This document shows positions 1 to 11,201 of a stretch of DNA of 64,000 nt, in pieces. The position numbers and the translations under genes are program-made. Each line of letters begins with the position of its first letter. Positions within the stretch are counted from its first letter, which is position 1. Source of the stretch: Sesamum alatum (taxonomy: Eukaryota; Streptophyta; Magnoliopsida; Lamiales; Pedaliaceae); NCBI GenBank assembly GCA_034509735.1, contig JACGWO010000004.1, positions 23,665,395 to 23,729,394 of the forward strand. The letters run 5' to 3'. The notes below the pieces were generated by a model, which was not told where the DNA came from, searched no databases, and was given only the letters and a program-made list of their open reading frames with translations.

Positions 1-1447
1 GAGACAGCGACAATAGGACCATAACACGTACATATCGAGCCTCGTAGTAGTACCGCACCTGCGTATAACTCGAGCTTAATGTTCACACCACATATTCACC
101 TTAGTCTTAGTGCTTCCATGGACCGTTGCTAGATTGCCACCCATGGTAACGGACTACTTTGGTTATGAAATAACAAGAAGTAGTCCAAGTCTAAACTGAA
201 AGAGTGAACCAAAGAGTCACAACCCACTACACCAATATGAAAGGGAATTAATTTGGAATTATAATTCCGGGAGAAGGTTATAATTTAATGATATATAAAT
301 ATTATTTTAGATTGTTTTATACTGGAGAATCAAGCCTCGATGGATTATTTGGATAATCGGGCTTGATGTTCATAAAAATTAGATTTATGAATTTTTATAA
401 AGCATGAGGGCTTTCCTTTTAATTAGATTAAAAGGGTGAATTAAATTAATTTGTGGGCTTGTATATTAAAATAGGATTTAATATAAAGTCCATGGACTAT
501 TTAATTTAGAATTAAATAATCCCATTCTATGGAAAAACTAATTAATGCTTCGTATATTTAAATAGTTATATATATAAAGTCCATGGACTAATTTAATTTA
601 GAATAAATAAGTCCTTTCCATTAATTAATTAATGGCTTAGTATATTAAATATGATTTACATAAACCATGAGAAATTTATTTAGAGTTAAATAGCCCATTC
701 CATAAAGCCATCAAAATGAATGGACAAGATTTGTCTATGAGAATATGAGAGAGAAGACCATGATTAATTTGACTTAATCAAAGCCTAATTTGACTAGGAT
801 TGAACTAGCGTTCAAAATCTCTAGTCAAAGTGTGTCTCTTGAAGAGTTTGAGAAGGAATATAGGAAATTCCATCTTCTATAAATACTCAAAAAACACACA
901 CTACACCTAGTATTCTCTAACAACTCTCATCTTCTCAATTCTCCCTCATATTTCGTACATCCCTATTTCCTCTCCAAGAATACTACTTTGTTCTTCTTGA
1001 TTTATTCAAGTTAAAGAACATAAGAGACATTGATTGCGTTAATTCATAAGCGTGTATCGATGTCTCTTCTCCCCAAAATAATTTCTTTGCTAGCACACAA
1101 GGGTTGTTTGCTTTCCGGTGGAGCGAGTGAATGATTAGAGGGTCTCTTCTTTGACGATCTTGGTGCAAAACGGGAACAATGCATGTAGCCGAAACAAAGA
1201 CAAAATTACAACCGGGTAGGTTCTTTAATTATGTTTTTTGGTTCTAATTCTATGGCCTCCATGTTGTGTTTTATTGAAGCATGAGATTACACCGAACGCC
1301 CGGGATCAAGGGCACACCCCTTGATTCGTTTATATATGTTATGCATGATTTAAATTCCGTTTAATTATGCTTTGTAATTTTATTACGCATTCTTTCGCGC
1401 TTCCGCTATAACGCGCTCATCTCCCGGGACGATCACATAAATCTTCA
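1..1447 (+). repeat. LTR fragment of the B copia subfamily, 5' part missing
   Basis: This stretch aligns with 7862-9282, the last two thirds of the LTR of element B. Shared parts are the tandem AT-rich U3 units (about 440-690), the TGACT-rich stretch, a TATA box (877-885, ctataaata), the AC/CT-rich leader, the U5 with its gcaaaacggg block, and a terminal cccgggacgat block. It ends near atcttca at 1447. No tRNA-Met primer-binding site follows, so this is a 3' LTR, a solo LTR or a truncated LTR rather than an intact 5' LTR. It carries many small indels relative to B, so it is an older copy. Its first part lies outside the window. Confidence 0.85.
877..885 (+). promoter_or_regulatory. LTR TATA box (decayed B-subfamily LTR)
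   Basis: CTATAAATA sits just upstream of an AC-rich then CT-rich leader, in the same place as in both LTRs of element B. It marks the former U3/R promoter. Confidence 0.6.
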
Positions 1448-2212
1448 GCACGCGGGCAGCATGTTATTCAAGAGTCCTCGACCAGACTTGAAGGACGATG
1501 CGGAGATTCTCAGCCAGGACTCGGCAGCCTGGCGAGACAGTGAGTAAGTCTCAGCCTAGCCCTAGCAGAACGACTGATGGTGCGCGCAGACAGCCTGAGG
1601 ACACGCGCACCGGACCGACAGGGGCATGAAAATTTTAGGACAGAGTGGTCAGTGCATGGTGGTTGGTTGCGAATGCTGAGCACAGATGCTGCATCTAAAG
1701 GCATGTGACTAGCGGTTGGTGCTAGAAGTCACCAGGTTGATGTGGCAGACTGTGCAACCGCTCCTGGATACACATGCGCCAGCTTTATGGCGGATAGGGA
1801 CAATTTTGCCTAGAAGTTGGGGTTGTCAACTCACAAATGTTGTTATGTAAAAGTTTGGGCCAGGCTTGTATGTTTTTTGTGAGGATGGGGACAACGTCCC
1901 TAGGATGCAAGTCGAGTGTCCTTGTATTTTAGGGATGAGGAATAAAATAATATAAGGTTGGGGTTGCCCGTAAATGTGTTGCTTGAATATGTTCATTCTT
2001 TACTTCTGCAATGTGTGCGATGTCTGATGTTCGTCCCATCTTATCAACTCATACACGAGTGTGGAGTGTGTGAGGAAAAATACGGCCAGTGTGGATGGCC
2101 AAGAAGAAGAGCTAACTAGCCTTGGTAAGGCTAGTGCTGCAACAGGGTTGGAAAGAGTTTCGCTGCTTTAAAATTTACCTAAAAAGGTATTAGAAACCAG
2201 GTTGCGTCAAAA
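1448..2212. other. Unassigned non-coding stretch, probably retroelement-derived
   Basis: No convincing reading frame is present. The left part (1450-1640) is moderately GC-rich. The right part (1840-2200) contains a GT-rich stretch and aggaataaaataatataag, which could be a decayed LTR or polyadenylation region. It matches none of the other elements in the window by eye. It ends at an assembly gap, so its far boundary is unknown. Confidence 0.4.
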
Positions 2213-2712
2213 NNNNNNNNNNNNNNNNNNNNNNNNNNNNNNNNNNNNNNNNNNNNNNNNNNNNNNNNNNNNNNNNNNNNNNNNNNNNNNNNNNNNNNNN
2301 NNNNNNNNNNNNNNNNNNNNNNNNNNNNNNNNNNNNNNNNNNNNNNNNNNNNNNNNNNNNNNNNNNNNNNNNNNNNNNNNNNNNNNNNNNNNNNNNNNNN
2401 NNNNNNNNNNNNNNNNNNNNNNNNNNNNNNNNNNNNNNNNNNNNNNNNNNNNNNNNNNNNNNNNNNNNNNNNNNNNNNNNNNNNNNNNNNNNNNNNNNNN
2501 NNNNNNNNNNNNNNNNNNNNNNNNNNNNNNNNNNNNNNNNNNNNNNNNNNNNNNNNNNNNNNNNNNNNNNNNNNNNNNNNNNNNNNNNNNNNNNNNNNNN
2601 NNNNNNNNNNNNNNNNNNNNNNNNNNNNNNNNNNNNNNNNNNNNNNNNNNNNNNNNNNNNNNNNNNNNNNNNNNNNNNNNNNNNNNNNNNNNNNNNNNNN
2701 NNNNNNNNNNNN
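2213..2712. other. Assembly gap (exactly 500 N)
   Basis: A run of exactly 500 N, a standard placeholder for a gap of unknown size. The two sides do not obviously belong to the same element. Confidence 0.99.
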
Positions 2713-2926
2713 TCAAAGAAGGACAGGTCGTGAATTCCATGATCTATGGGAGAAGAGATTTCTAGTGCAAAATAACGCGAGAAAAATCATAAATATACCG
2801 GGCCAGATATATCATAATATACGACATGTTTTAATTCGAAATAAAGGCTCACAGTAGTTTCATGCTTATACACGTATAGCACATAAAACCAGCCCTATAT
2901 AATACCTAACCGGGCTCTGATACCAC
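2713..2926 (-). mobile_element. Leader and PBS of a minus-strand LTR retrotransposon, family uncertain
   Basis: Read on the minus strand, TGGTATCAGAGC (complement at 2914-2925) is a primer-binding site for initiator tRNA-Met. It lies one base from an LTR end beginning tgtaacg on the plus strand (2927). The sequence to the left would be the leader. It is cut off by the gap, so no coding domain identifies the family. Confidence 0.65.
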
Positions 2927-3110
2927 TGTAACGTTAAGTTGATGTCCGGGGAGAGGGCCGCGCGGAATCGCGATGTATTAAAACGTAAAACGTAACTAGA
3001 AAAATGATGGGAAATAATGGATTAAAGAATCATGTTCAGGGGTGGAATATTCCCTTTGATATCTCCCGAGCGTTCGTGAATCAAGCACCGCTAGGTACGC
3101 AACACAGCTG
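2927..3110 (-). repeat. Truncated LTR of the minus-strand element
   Basis: The segment begins tgtaacgtt directly after the PBS complement, as an LTR terminus should (TG on this strand is CA on the element strand). It is unlike the tgaaag termini of the copia LTRs elsewhere in the window. At about 3105-3115 it changes abruptly into copia leader sequence, so the rest of the LTR is missing. The exact breakpoint is uncertain. Confidence 0.55.
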
Positions 3111-4803
3111 ACCAGGCGCACGCGTGAGCAGGCAGGGGCCTGCGCGCGCGCCGGTTAGGCATGCCCTACTAGCGAGAGCGCCCGATCAGGCATGCCCTAC
3201 ACATGCTCACGGAGGAGAGAGGACAGCAGGTTGTGGGCCTGCTGGCCTGTGTGCGCCGGCAGAGGCTGACGCTGCCGGTGGGCGGGGGCCGGTTTAACGT
3301 TTACGTTTTCTTGGTTATTTAATTTTTGAAAAAATTCTAAAAAACTAGTTTTATTTAATTTTGCATGTTTTTTAAAAGAAAATTATTTGGGAGTTGTTGT
3401 ATTGGATTTGGAATCCCACGGTGAATTACTACCGTTTCAAATAATGAGGAAGGTCTTCTTAAAACGAGAAAGAGTTACCCGGGATACCAACGTTGTACCA
3501 TGTTTTTTCATACATAAGTCGTTTCTTTATCATGGGATGATGTGATTGGATATCCTGGATTATATGCATATGTTTATTGTGATTAGATATCATGTAATTA
3601 TGTGCGTTTATTGAGAATGGATGATCATGAGCCCTAGACCGAATGTATGGTTTAATTTGTGTTGGGCCTGTGTGCCTCTTTTTGCTTTCTCCCTTCTCCT
3701 CTTCTAGTTGCCATGGAATAATAAGGCATTTCTATCTCCCTCCTATTTGTACTCCCCCCGGGTTTTCACTGGGTTTCTTTTTTTTACATATGTAATGAGA
3801 GTACTGTAGGAGTGAGGATTTTTATTTTATGTATTTGGTGGAGATGAAGGAAGGTCCACATGGAGAGCCTAATGGAGGATCCAAGGCGTTTCCATGGAAG
3901 ATTTGAAAAGAGAAACGAGACCAAGGCCATCAGCATGTTGATCGTGTTGCTATTAAACGTAATAGTGTAGGACAACCTTAGATTGACATTAGAGATCCAC
4001 TGCGGGCTCTTATAAGTGGAAAGTCGCATAGGATTCGAGCTCGTCATCATCCAACAGGGGCGTGCTGAAGGTATTTTAATTTTGCATGTGGCTTTTATGG
4101 TGAAGATGAATGGTTTTTTTATCATATTACTGCTATGGGATGCTAACTTTAAATTACGCATTATGGATGAATGTGTATGTGTATGGGATTCGGTCATTTA
4201 CAACTCTCATTGGTTGGACAAAGTTTCAAAATATTAGACCCTTGAAAATGGACATGGAGTCTAGGCAATTCGTCCATGCCTTCCAAATCCATGGCAAAGT
4301 GAGAATGCAAATTTAGGTCGATAGCGTGGTCTCACAAGTCGTGGCAATGACTATCGTGCTTAAAAAAAACTGCATTATGTCATGAACGGGGAAGAGTAGA
4401 CTATTGTTACCTGGTCTCACAAGTCGTGGGAGGTATGGCAGTGGGTCTAATGATTCGGTTGATTGGGTCGGGTCTAACGCCCCAAATAACGTGATTCGTT
4501 TGGAGTCCTCGGGAATCACGTCAAAAGGATGAGGCAATTTATCTGGGAATCTCGTGGAACGAGAATGGTATGATATACCTCCCACAGAATTCTTCCCATG
4601 CGAATCGTAAAAGTGGGGTATGGGGAAAATCCCTGTGGATCCCAAGCCACTAGGAAGGATTTTCCGAAAACAACGTTTGAGAGTATCGTGTTTTCGTATA
4701 AATTGTAGGAGCATTAAATGATTATAGTTCATTCATTTATTAAAACTTCCGTCTTTGAAAATTCTACTGATCGTAGTTCTGTTCTTTTAAATGTATATTA
4801 GAA
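3111..4803 (+). repeat. Element H: truncated copia 5' leader
   Basis: The segment matches the leaders of elements A and D: a GC-rich block (3111-3295) with a hairpin GCAGGC/GCCTGC at 3128-3143, an AT-rich spacer, the pyrimidine-rich block ending ttctag near 3708, the caacaggggcgtgct block near 4052, and a decayed copy of the paired CACGAGTCGTG hairpins (4319-4445). The LTR, the PBS and the first part of the leader are absent. No gene is present in this stretch. Confidence 0.8.
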
Positions 4804-6190
4804 ATGTCTAAGAACACATTATCAACCATACTTAAGACCAACAATTTAATGGAACCAATTAATGACTGGTTTGCGCAATCTGAGGATAGTGCTAGATTAT
4901 GAGAACCAAGGCTACGTCATGGACGAGCATCCTAGGACCTTGCTGGAAGTTCCACGCCAGAAGAACGTGAGACGTTTGAGACTTGACATAAGGATAACCG
5001 GAAAGTCTGTAGCATCATACTTGCCTCTATGACGAATGAGATTTAGAAGCAGTATGAAAGGCTAGACAATGTCCCTTGCATTATGGCTCGCCTGAAGGAT
5101 TACTATGCAGTCCCAAACCGACATACTAGGTATGCTGCGACGAAGGCGTTCTTTGGAACTAAAATGACCTAAGGGTCCTCTGTGGAAGAGCATGGGGTCA
5201 AGATGCTTACCATGGTGGAAAAGCTCGAGGACCTCAAGGTAGGGCTCGATAACGAGACGTACATAGATGTGATCCTTCAGTTCTCCCACCCTCCTTCGAC
5301 CAATTTCATTGTTAACTACAACATGAATACACTTGAGAATGGTATTCATGAGTTAATCAATAGTTGGTGCAATACGAGGTAATGACAAAAAGTCTACGAC
5401 GTCAGTATTGTTTGGAGATGCTTCAACTTTCAAAGACGAAAGGCAAGGGTGGCGGACGTTGGAAAAGGAAGAAGGGAAAGGGAAAAGCATCAAGAAGCTA
5501 CCAACACTAAGAGTGTTCCCATTGCCAAAGTGGGGAAAGGCAAAGGCAAAGGCAAGGTTGACTTCAAAACAACAGTCGACGACATATGACATATGTATCA
5601 ATTGCTGTGAGAAAGGGCATTGAAAGAGGGATTGCCCAAACTCCTCTCCAAACAAGGTATCTTTGTGATTGACGGTAATATGGTTACTAACACTGCCTCT
5701 TGGGTATTAGACACCGGCCATGGAGCTCACATTTGTAATAATTTGCAGGTGCTGAAAAGAAGCAGAAAACTGAGTAGCGGGGATATGATCCTAAAGCTTG
5801 GGAATGGCAAGGCCATCTCGGCAGAAGCAGTAGGATCCGCAACTCTAGTAGTTAGTGATCGCATTAGTATAGAATTAGAGCAAGTTTATTATGTACCTAA
5901 CAAGATTAGAAACATCAATTTCATTCCGTTATTAAGCCAATAGTGGATATGAATTTTGATCAATAAAATTGCTTTTATTTGATAAGGTGTGGTATTGCTC
6001 ATCTGCTTGGTACACTTACTAACGGTCTCTATATCTTACAACAAACGCACTTCATTCTAAATGCTCAACACAACGTAAAAATAAGATAATAACAGGAACG
6101 CACAACTGTGGCACGCTAGGCTAGGTCACATTTCCTAAGATAGGGTGAAGAAATTGGTAGACTCAAAGAACCTAGAGGTAGGCGACTTGA
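4804..6190 (+). pseudogene. Element H: Ty1/copia gag-protease-integrase fragment
   Basis: The ATG at 4804 opens the family's Gag start (MSKN), but stops and frameshifts follow almost at once. Recognisable pieces, in order: the Gag body (about 4900-5380); a lysine/glycine-rich linker (5430-5580); a CCHC zinc knuckle near 5594, broken by TGG to TGA just after CEKGH; the aspartic protease motif WVLDTG near 5700, in a frame open from 5620 to 5943; and the start of the integrase HHCC region (HARLGH near 6110). At 6191 the frame is cut by the 5' LTR of element A. Reverse transcriptase and RNase H are not in the window. In an intact element the polyprotein forms virus-like particles in the cytoplasm and supplies the enzymes; this copy cannot. 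Confidence 0.85.
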
Positions 6191-7050
6191 TGTTAGAATA
6201 GGTGACCATGTAGACAATCTCGGTAGGCGAATTGTAACCTATGTCTGAACAATTTCGAGGTTTTAATAAATCATTAATGAATAAGAAGTGAAATTCATTT
6301 GGCATTTACTTTGTTTGTGTTCACTTTATCTGCTTTATATATCTGTTCACTACGCAAACAAAGCCCATGGACTGAAAAACACATTTCGGGGACTGGGACT
6401 ACGCTTGGAGGTAGGTCCATGAAATCAGTTCCGCCGAATCAGTTCGAAAATCTCAAGTCAAGGAATCTCAAAAGTGGATACCGAGATTCCCTTGAGCCTT
6501 GCACTAAGCATCTGCTGTCGTATTTCATCGACGGGTGACGAGGGTTGTCTAAGCAGTGTTAGTGGGTTGGCCTTCTAGGGAGCAGCTGACTGAGGTGACT
6601 CGCGGGAACCGTCTTACGGAGGATCTTGAGTAGGGTCGGTCAGGTATGCGTGTGTTCCCGATTTCCAACAGTAATAGGTCAAGTCCTTTGACTTGAGGAA
6701 CTACTGAGTTTACCGGTATATCAAAAGCTGTATCTTAGATATGGTGAGAGATTGCCAAGAAGCATTGAGTAGTCATAAGCCATATCTAGTGCAGCTCCGG
6801 TGTACAGAGTGACAGTAATTTCCAAGAAATGATCTTTCTCCTGTCAAAAGGTGTTGACAGTTGTGTCTCACAAATGCTTTGAGTGTAGTCCCTAAAATCT
6901 GTGGCCACAGTAACTGACCAGAAGGGAAGGTATCCCTTGCGGCGTTTAGTAAAGGACAGACCGACATTTAGGTCCAAAATGGGTACCTGTATTTTTCGTG
7001 CCCTAGACCCTAAGTGGTGAGACTGTAGACGGAAGGATAGATGTACTGTA
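6191..7050 (+). repeat. Element A 5' LTR, part 1 of 3
   Basis: The segment begins with the family terminus TGTTAGAATAGG at 6191, directly after the broken integrase of H, and aligns with the first 860 bp of the D LTRs. It stops at gtactgta (7050), where element B is inserted. The next bases of the LTR (gagcctaaatg) resume at 17051 after a repeat of ctgta. The H bases before the insertion are cttga (6186-6190); the matching right TSD is not in the window. Confidence 0.9.
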
Positions 7051-8271
7051 TGTTAGAATAGGTGACCAGAAAGTCAATGGTTTTGGCTGTTCTGAGAACC
7101 ATTCGTCAATCTGTGAACAAGTAATATTATGTTAATGAATGTGGTAAGGATTCATAGGCATGAGTTTGTTGTACTTACTGCTTGCATCGTTACGATGTCA
7201 CAACAAACGCCCACAGACTGAAATAACATTTCGGGAAATTGGAACTACGCTTGGAGGTAGGTTCATGAAATCAGTTTCGCCGAATCAGTCTGAAATACTC
7301 CAAGTCAAAGGAATCTCGAGACAGGGCATCGAGAATCCATTTGAGACTTGCACTAAGCAACTGCTGTTCGTGTTTTCATCGACGGGTGACGAGGATCGTC
7401 TAAGCAGTGTTAGTGGTCGGCCTGCTGGGGAGCGGCCGACTGAGGTGACTCGCGGGAATCGTCATATAGAAGCTACTCGGCTTGGTCGGTATGACTCGTA
7501 TTCCCGGTTCGATAGTACGGGATTAGTCCTCGGACTTGAGGATCACGGCAGTCCCCTACATACTAAGGCTGTATCTTGGATCTGGTGAAATTTGACCGAT
7601 TATATCACATGGTCATCATAAGCCTCGTCCAGTACAGTCGGAGTATGTAAGAACGGTGAATTCCAAGATAGGATCTGTCCCCTGTCAAAGGATATGACAG
7701 CAAGATCTCCTATGCGCTCGGAGATGGTTTAGACTCACAAAGTCTATGGCCATAGCACTTGATGTAGTGGGAAAGGATTTCCTACGTCGAGTTAAACCTA
7801 TCTCGAGCATTATGCATAGTTGCCTAGTCAACGATGGGAACCGACCCCTAGACTAAAGGCCGGGAGACAGGCGACAGTAGGACCGTACCCGTACGTATCG
7901 AGCGTCGGTAGGACCGCACCTGCGTATAACTCGGAGCCTAAATGTTCACACCATAAATTCACCTAGTCTCTAGTGCCATGGACCGTTGCTAGATGGCCAC
8001 CATGGTAACGGACTACTTTAGTTATGAAATAACGAAAAGTAGGTCCAAGTCTAGCTGAAAGGTGAACCTAAAGAGTCACACCCGCTACACCAATGAAAGG
8101 GAATTAATTTGGAATTAATTCCGGGAGAGGTTTAATTTAATGGAATTAAATTATACTTCTTGGAGATACAAGCCTCGATGTATTATTTGGAATAATCGGG
8201 CTTGAGTTCATAAATTAGATTTATGAATTTTACAAAGCATGGGCTTTCCTTTTAATTAGATTAAAAGGGTG

Positions 8272-8541
8272 AATTAATTAATTAATGGGCTTAGTATATT
8301 AAATAGGATTTAATATAAAGTCCATGGGACTATTTAATTTAGAATTAAATAATCCCATTCTATGGAATTAATTAATGGGCTTGGTATTAAATAGGATTTA
8401 ATATAAAGTCCATGGACTATTTAATTTGGAATTAAATAAAGTCCATTCCATTAATTAATTAATGGGCTTAGTATATTAAATAGGATTTTAATATAAAGTC
8501 CATGGGAATATTTAATTTAGAATTAAATAGGCCCATTCCAT
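8272..8541 (+). repeat. Threefold tandem repeat in the U3 of B
   Basis: Three imperfect units of about 90 bp each contain aatgggctt, attaaataggat, aaagtccatgg and a ttaattt-gaattaaat inverted repeat. The same triplet recurs in the 3' LTR (about 16033-16302) and in the fragment at about 440-690. Family-1 LTRs hold only one related unit. Confidence 0.75.
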
Positions 8542-8608
8542 AAAGCCCATCAAAATGGATGGACAAGATTTGATCTAGAGAATGATGAGATGAAGGGCCA
8601 TGATTAAT

Positions 8609-8664
8609 TTGACTTAATCAAAGCCTAATTGACTAGGATTTGACTAGGTCAAAATCCTAGTCAA
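8609..8664 (+). promoter_or_regulatory. W-box cluster in the B U3
   Basis: Five TTGAC[C/T] cores on both strands: TTGACT at 8609, 8629 and 8640, GGTCAA at 8647 and AGTCAA at 8659. They lie about 50 bp upstream of the TATA box. TTGACC/T is the established WRKY transcription-factor site; use by this LTR is inferred. Confidence 0.5.
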
Positions 8665-8711
8665 AGTGTGTCTCTTTGGAAGAGTTTGAGAAGGAATAGG
8701 AATTCCATCTC

Positions 8712-8720
8712 CTATAAATA
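8712..8720 (+). promoter_or_regulatory. TATA box of the B 5' LTR
   Basis: CTATAAATA is followed by an AC-rich then CT-rich stretch, as expected for the start of R. The same box is at 16474-16482 in the 3' LTR. Confidence 0.65.
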
Positions 8721-9283
8721 CTTAAAAACACACACACTTACACCTACTATTCTCTACAACTCTCATCTCTCAAATTCCCTCTCAAATTCGTCCACTCCTC
8801 TTTCTTCTCTCCAAGAATATTATTTTGTTCTTCTTGATTTATTCAAGGTAGAACGTAAGAGACGCCGGTTGCGTTAATTGATAGCGTGTACCGATGTCTC
8901 TTCTCCCCAATGATTTTCTTGCTAGCACAAGGGTTCGTTGCTTTCCGGTGCAGCGAGTGAGATGATTTAGAGGGTCTCTTATTTGAGATCTTGGTGCAAA
9001 ACGGGGAACAATGCGTGTAGCCGAAACGAAGACAAAACTACAACCGGGTAGGTTCTTTAATTTCGTTTTTTCGGTTTCAATTCTATGGCCTCCATGTTGT
9101 GTTTTATTGAACATGAGATACACCGAACGCCCGGGAGAATCAAGGGCACACCCCTTGATTCGTTTATGTATATTATGCATGATTTAAATTCGATTTAATT
9201 ATGCTTTGTAATTTTATTACGCATTCTTTCGCGCTTCCGCTATACGCGTTAATCTCCCGGGCCGATCCACCGATTTCTTTCAG

Positions 9284-9295
9284 TGGTATCAGAGC
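9284..9295 (+). other. Element B primer-binding site (initiator tRNA-Met)
   Basis: TGGTATCAGAGC lies one base after the LTR end and is complementary to the 3' end of plant initiator tRNA-Met, the usual primer of Ty1/copia reverse transcription. Confidence 0.93.
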
Positions 9296-9517
9296 CCGGT
9301 TCGGTGTATAGGCCTAGAATTCTATGTGCTATGTGCGTTTAAGCATGATAAACGTGTTTTAATTTACGTTTATAGCATGTTTATCGTAGATAATTATTGG
9401 TGTTTAATTTTGCATGGGATTTTGGATCTTGGTTTTCTTGAATGTGTTTATACATGTTCTAGGGTTTAATTTATCTTGTGGTTCAGAAAAATTGCATGAA
9501 AAATCGAAAAGGAGTGA

Positions 9518-9760
9518 AAAAACGGCGAACCGGCAGCAGCAGCACGCTGGCCGCGCGCACAGGGGCGCGGCCGGGCGCGCGTGCAGGCAGGGGCCTGCGC
9601 GCGCCCGGCCAGCGCGCGCGCTGTGCCGGCCGCGCGCGCAAGCGCTAGGCGCAGGCGCGCGCTGGGGCGCGCGCACGGCATGCGCTGGGCGCGCGCGCTG
9701 TGCGCGCAGGCAGAGGAGCCTGCGCGCGCGCGCGCGCGCGTCTGGCCGGTCGGCTGTGCT
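9518..9760 (+). repeat. GC-rich hairpin island in the B leader
   Basis: Very GC-rich, CG-alternating sequence inside an otherwise AT-rich element. It includes GCAGGC-AGGG-GCCTGC (9583-9598) and a perfect 10-bp stem GCGCGCAGGC / GCCTGCGCGC (9702-9711 with 9718-9727) closing a purine loop. Confidence 0.8.
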
Positions 9761-11201
9761 GTTTTCCGTTTCCCTCCCGTTTTTGGCTCGTTTTTCAAAA
9801 CTGTTTTTACTGTATTATTTTTATGATATTTTCTGAATTATTCTGAAACCGTTGACTTAGAATATTTATTTTTTGAGATTTGGAATTTTCTAAAATAAAT
9901 ATTGCTTGGTTGATGAGGAAAGGGTTTCCTAACAAGATTTAATTTTTGCAATGGTTGCACCAATGATCAAAATTCATATGTGAAATTTCGCAATAATTTC
10001 TGCGTTTTATGATGTTGGACATCATGGTTATTTTATGGCTTGAGTATGAGTAGATCTTGACATGTATTAATATTACACGAATGTTGGATTTTGGAATTTT
10101 TGAATAAATGGGCATATTCTTGAATTGTTGATTTTTGTGTTTCAGAAAATTTGATTTTTCTGTATAATTCTGGAAAATTTTCTGAATTAATTAACTTGGG
10201 GCATTTTAATTTTGGTTGAGATTTTATATTTCATAGAATTAATATTGCCTTGTTAATTATGGAAAAGGTTTTTCCAACAAAAATCGTTGTGCATAGGTTG
10301 CACTGTTATCCAATGTTTGGTGTGGATATTTTACATGTAGTTTCTGCATTTATTTTATGGTATGGATTATCATGGATGTTGGTATAGCATATTTTACGTG
10401 GGATATGTATTTGTGCTATTTGTGTTAATTGATTTGACAAAGGATGATCACAAAGCCCCTAGACCGCATGTATGGTTTATTTACATTTATTTGTTGGGTT
10501 TGTGGCCTGTGTGCCTCTTTATTTTCCTCTCTGTCTCTCTTCTAGTGCCTTGGAATAATAAGGCTTTCTCTCTCCCTCCTAATGTACTCCCCCCAAATGT
10601 TTAATTGGGGTTTCTTATTTTATGATGTAATGAGAGTAGAATTAGTGGTGAGGTTTTATTTCTTTTTGTAAATAAAAGCTGCAAGAGAAGATAAGCCCAA
10701 AGGTGTTGGAGGCCCATGGACGTTGCCATCAGATGGCCCACGGAGGATCCATGGAGAAGAAGCCCGGTGTAGGCCCACGATGGAGAGCCCAAGAAGATAA
10801 AGAGGACTTACAAGGCCCATTGCATGTAATGGGTTATTGAATCTTGTAATAGTATAGGGCCTACCCTTAGATTGACCATAGATCCACGGCGGGCTCAGTG
10901 GGTCGCATAGGTTTGGGCTTGTGATCATCCTACAGGGGCGTGCTAGGCTTTATTTTGCATGCGATGCGTATTATATGCTTATGATTATTCTATATGCTTT
11001 ATGTATGGTTACATTCACGCTTAGAATATTTCTGCCATAACGGACGCAATGCAATACTTAATATATGTGATGAGGTCTCGTTCTATCAAACTCTCACTTG
11101 GTTAAACCAAGTTAAATATAGACCCTTAATAAATGGACTAGGACTCTGGGAGTCTGTCCAAGCCTTCCATCCATGGCAAAAGTGAGGAAGATCTTTTAGG
11201 T

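Larger units (their letters stand above)
7051..9282 (+). repeat. Element B 5' LTR
   Basis: TG...CA LTR of 2,232 bp. Its first third resembles the family-1 LTR (A, C, D). U3 then diverges and carries three AT-rich units of about 90 bp (8272-8541). A W-box cluster (8609-8664), a TATA box (8712-8720), a CT-rich leader and U5 follow. The LTR end is joined by one base to the PBS. Confidence 0.93.

Noticed and set aside
2202..2765. Reading frames spanning the N runs (also 44524-45309)
   Set aside because: They consist almost entirely of unknown residues and are artefacts of the gaps.
7160..7588. Frames inside LTRs (also 6299-6538, 8839-9180, 14917-15144, 16602-16943, 19055-19374, 27022-27276, 28343-28705)
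   Set aside because: They repeat only because the LTR repeats. Frames shift with each indel and no known domain is visible.
8272..8541. CRISPR-like or satellite array
   Set aside because: Only three imperfect units without spacers, confined to the U3 of one LTR type.
9404..9836. Long arginine/alanine-rich reading frames over GC islands (also 20474-21221, 30281-30873, 39878-40301, 51172-51900, 62353-63057)
   Set aside because: They are open in several frames on both strands at once because the sequence is extremely GC-rich and stop codons are rare. They lie in untranslated leaders and are not conserved as proteins between elements.
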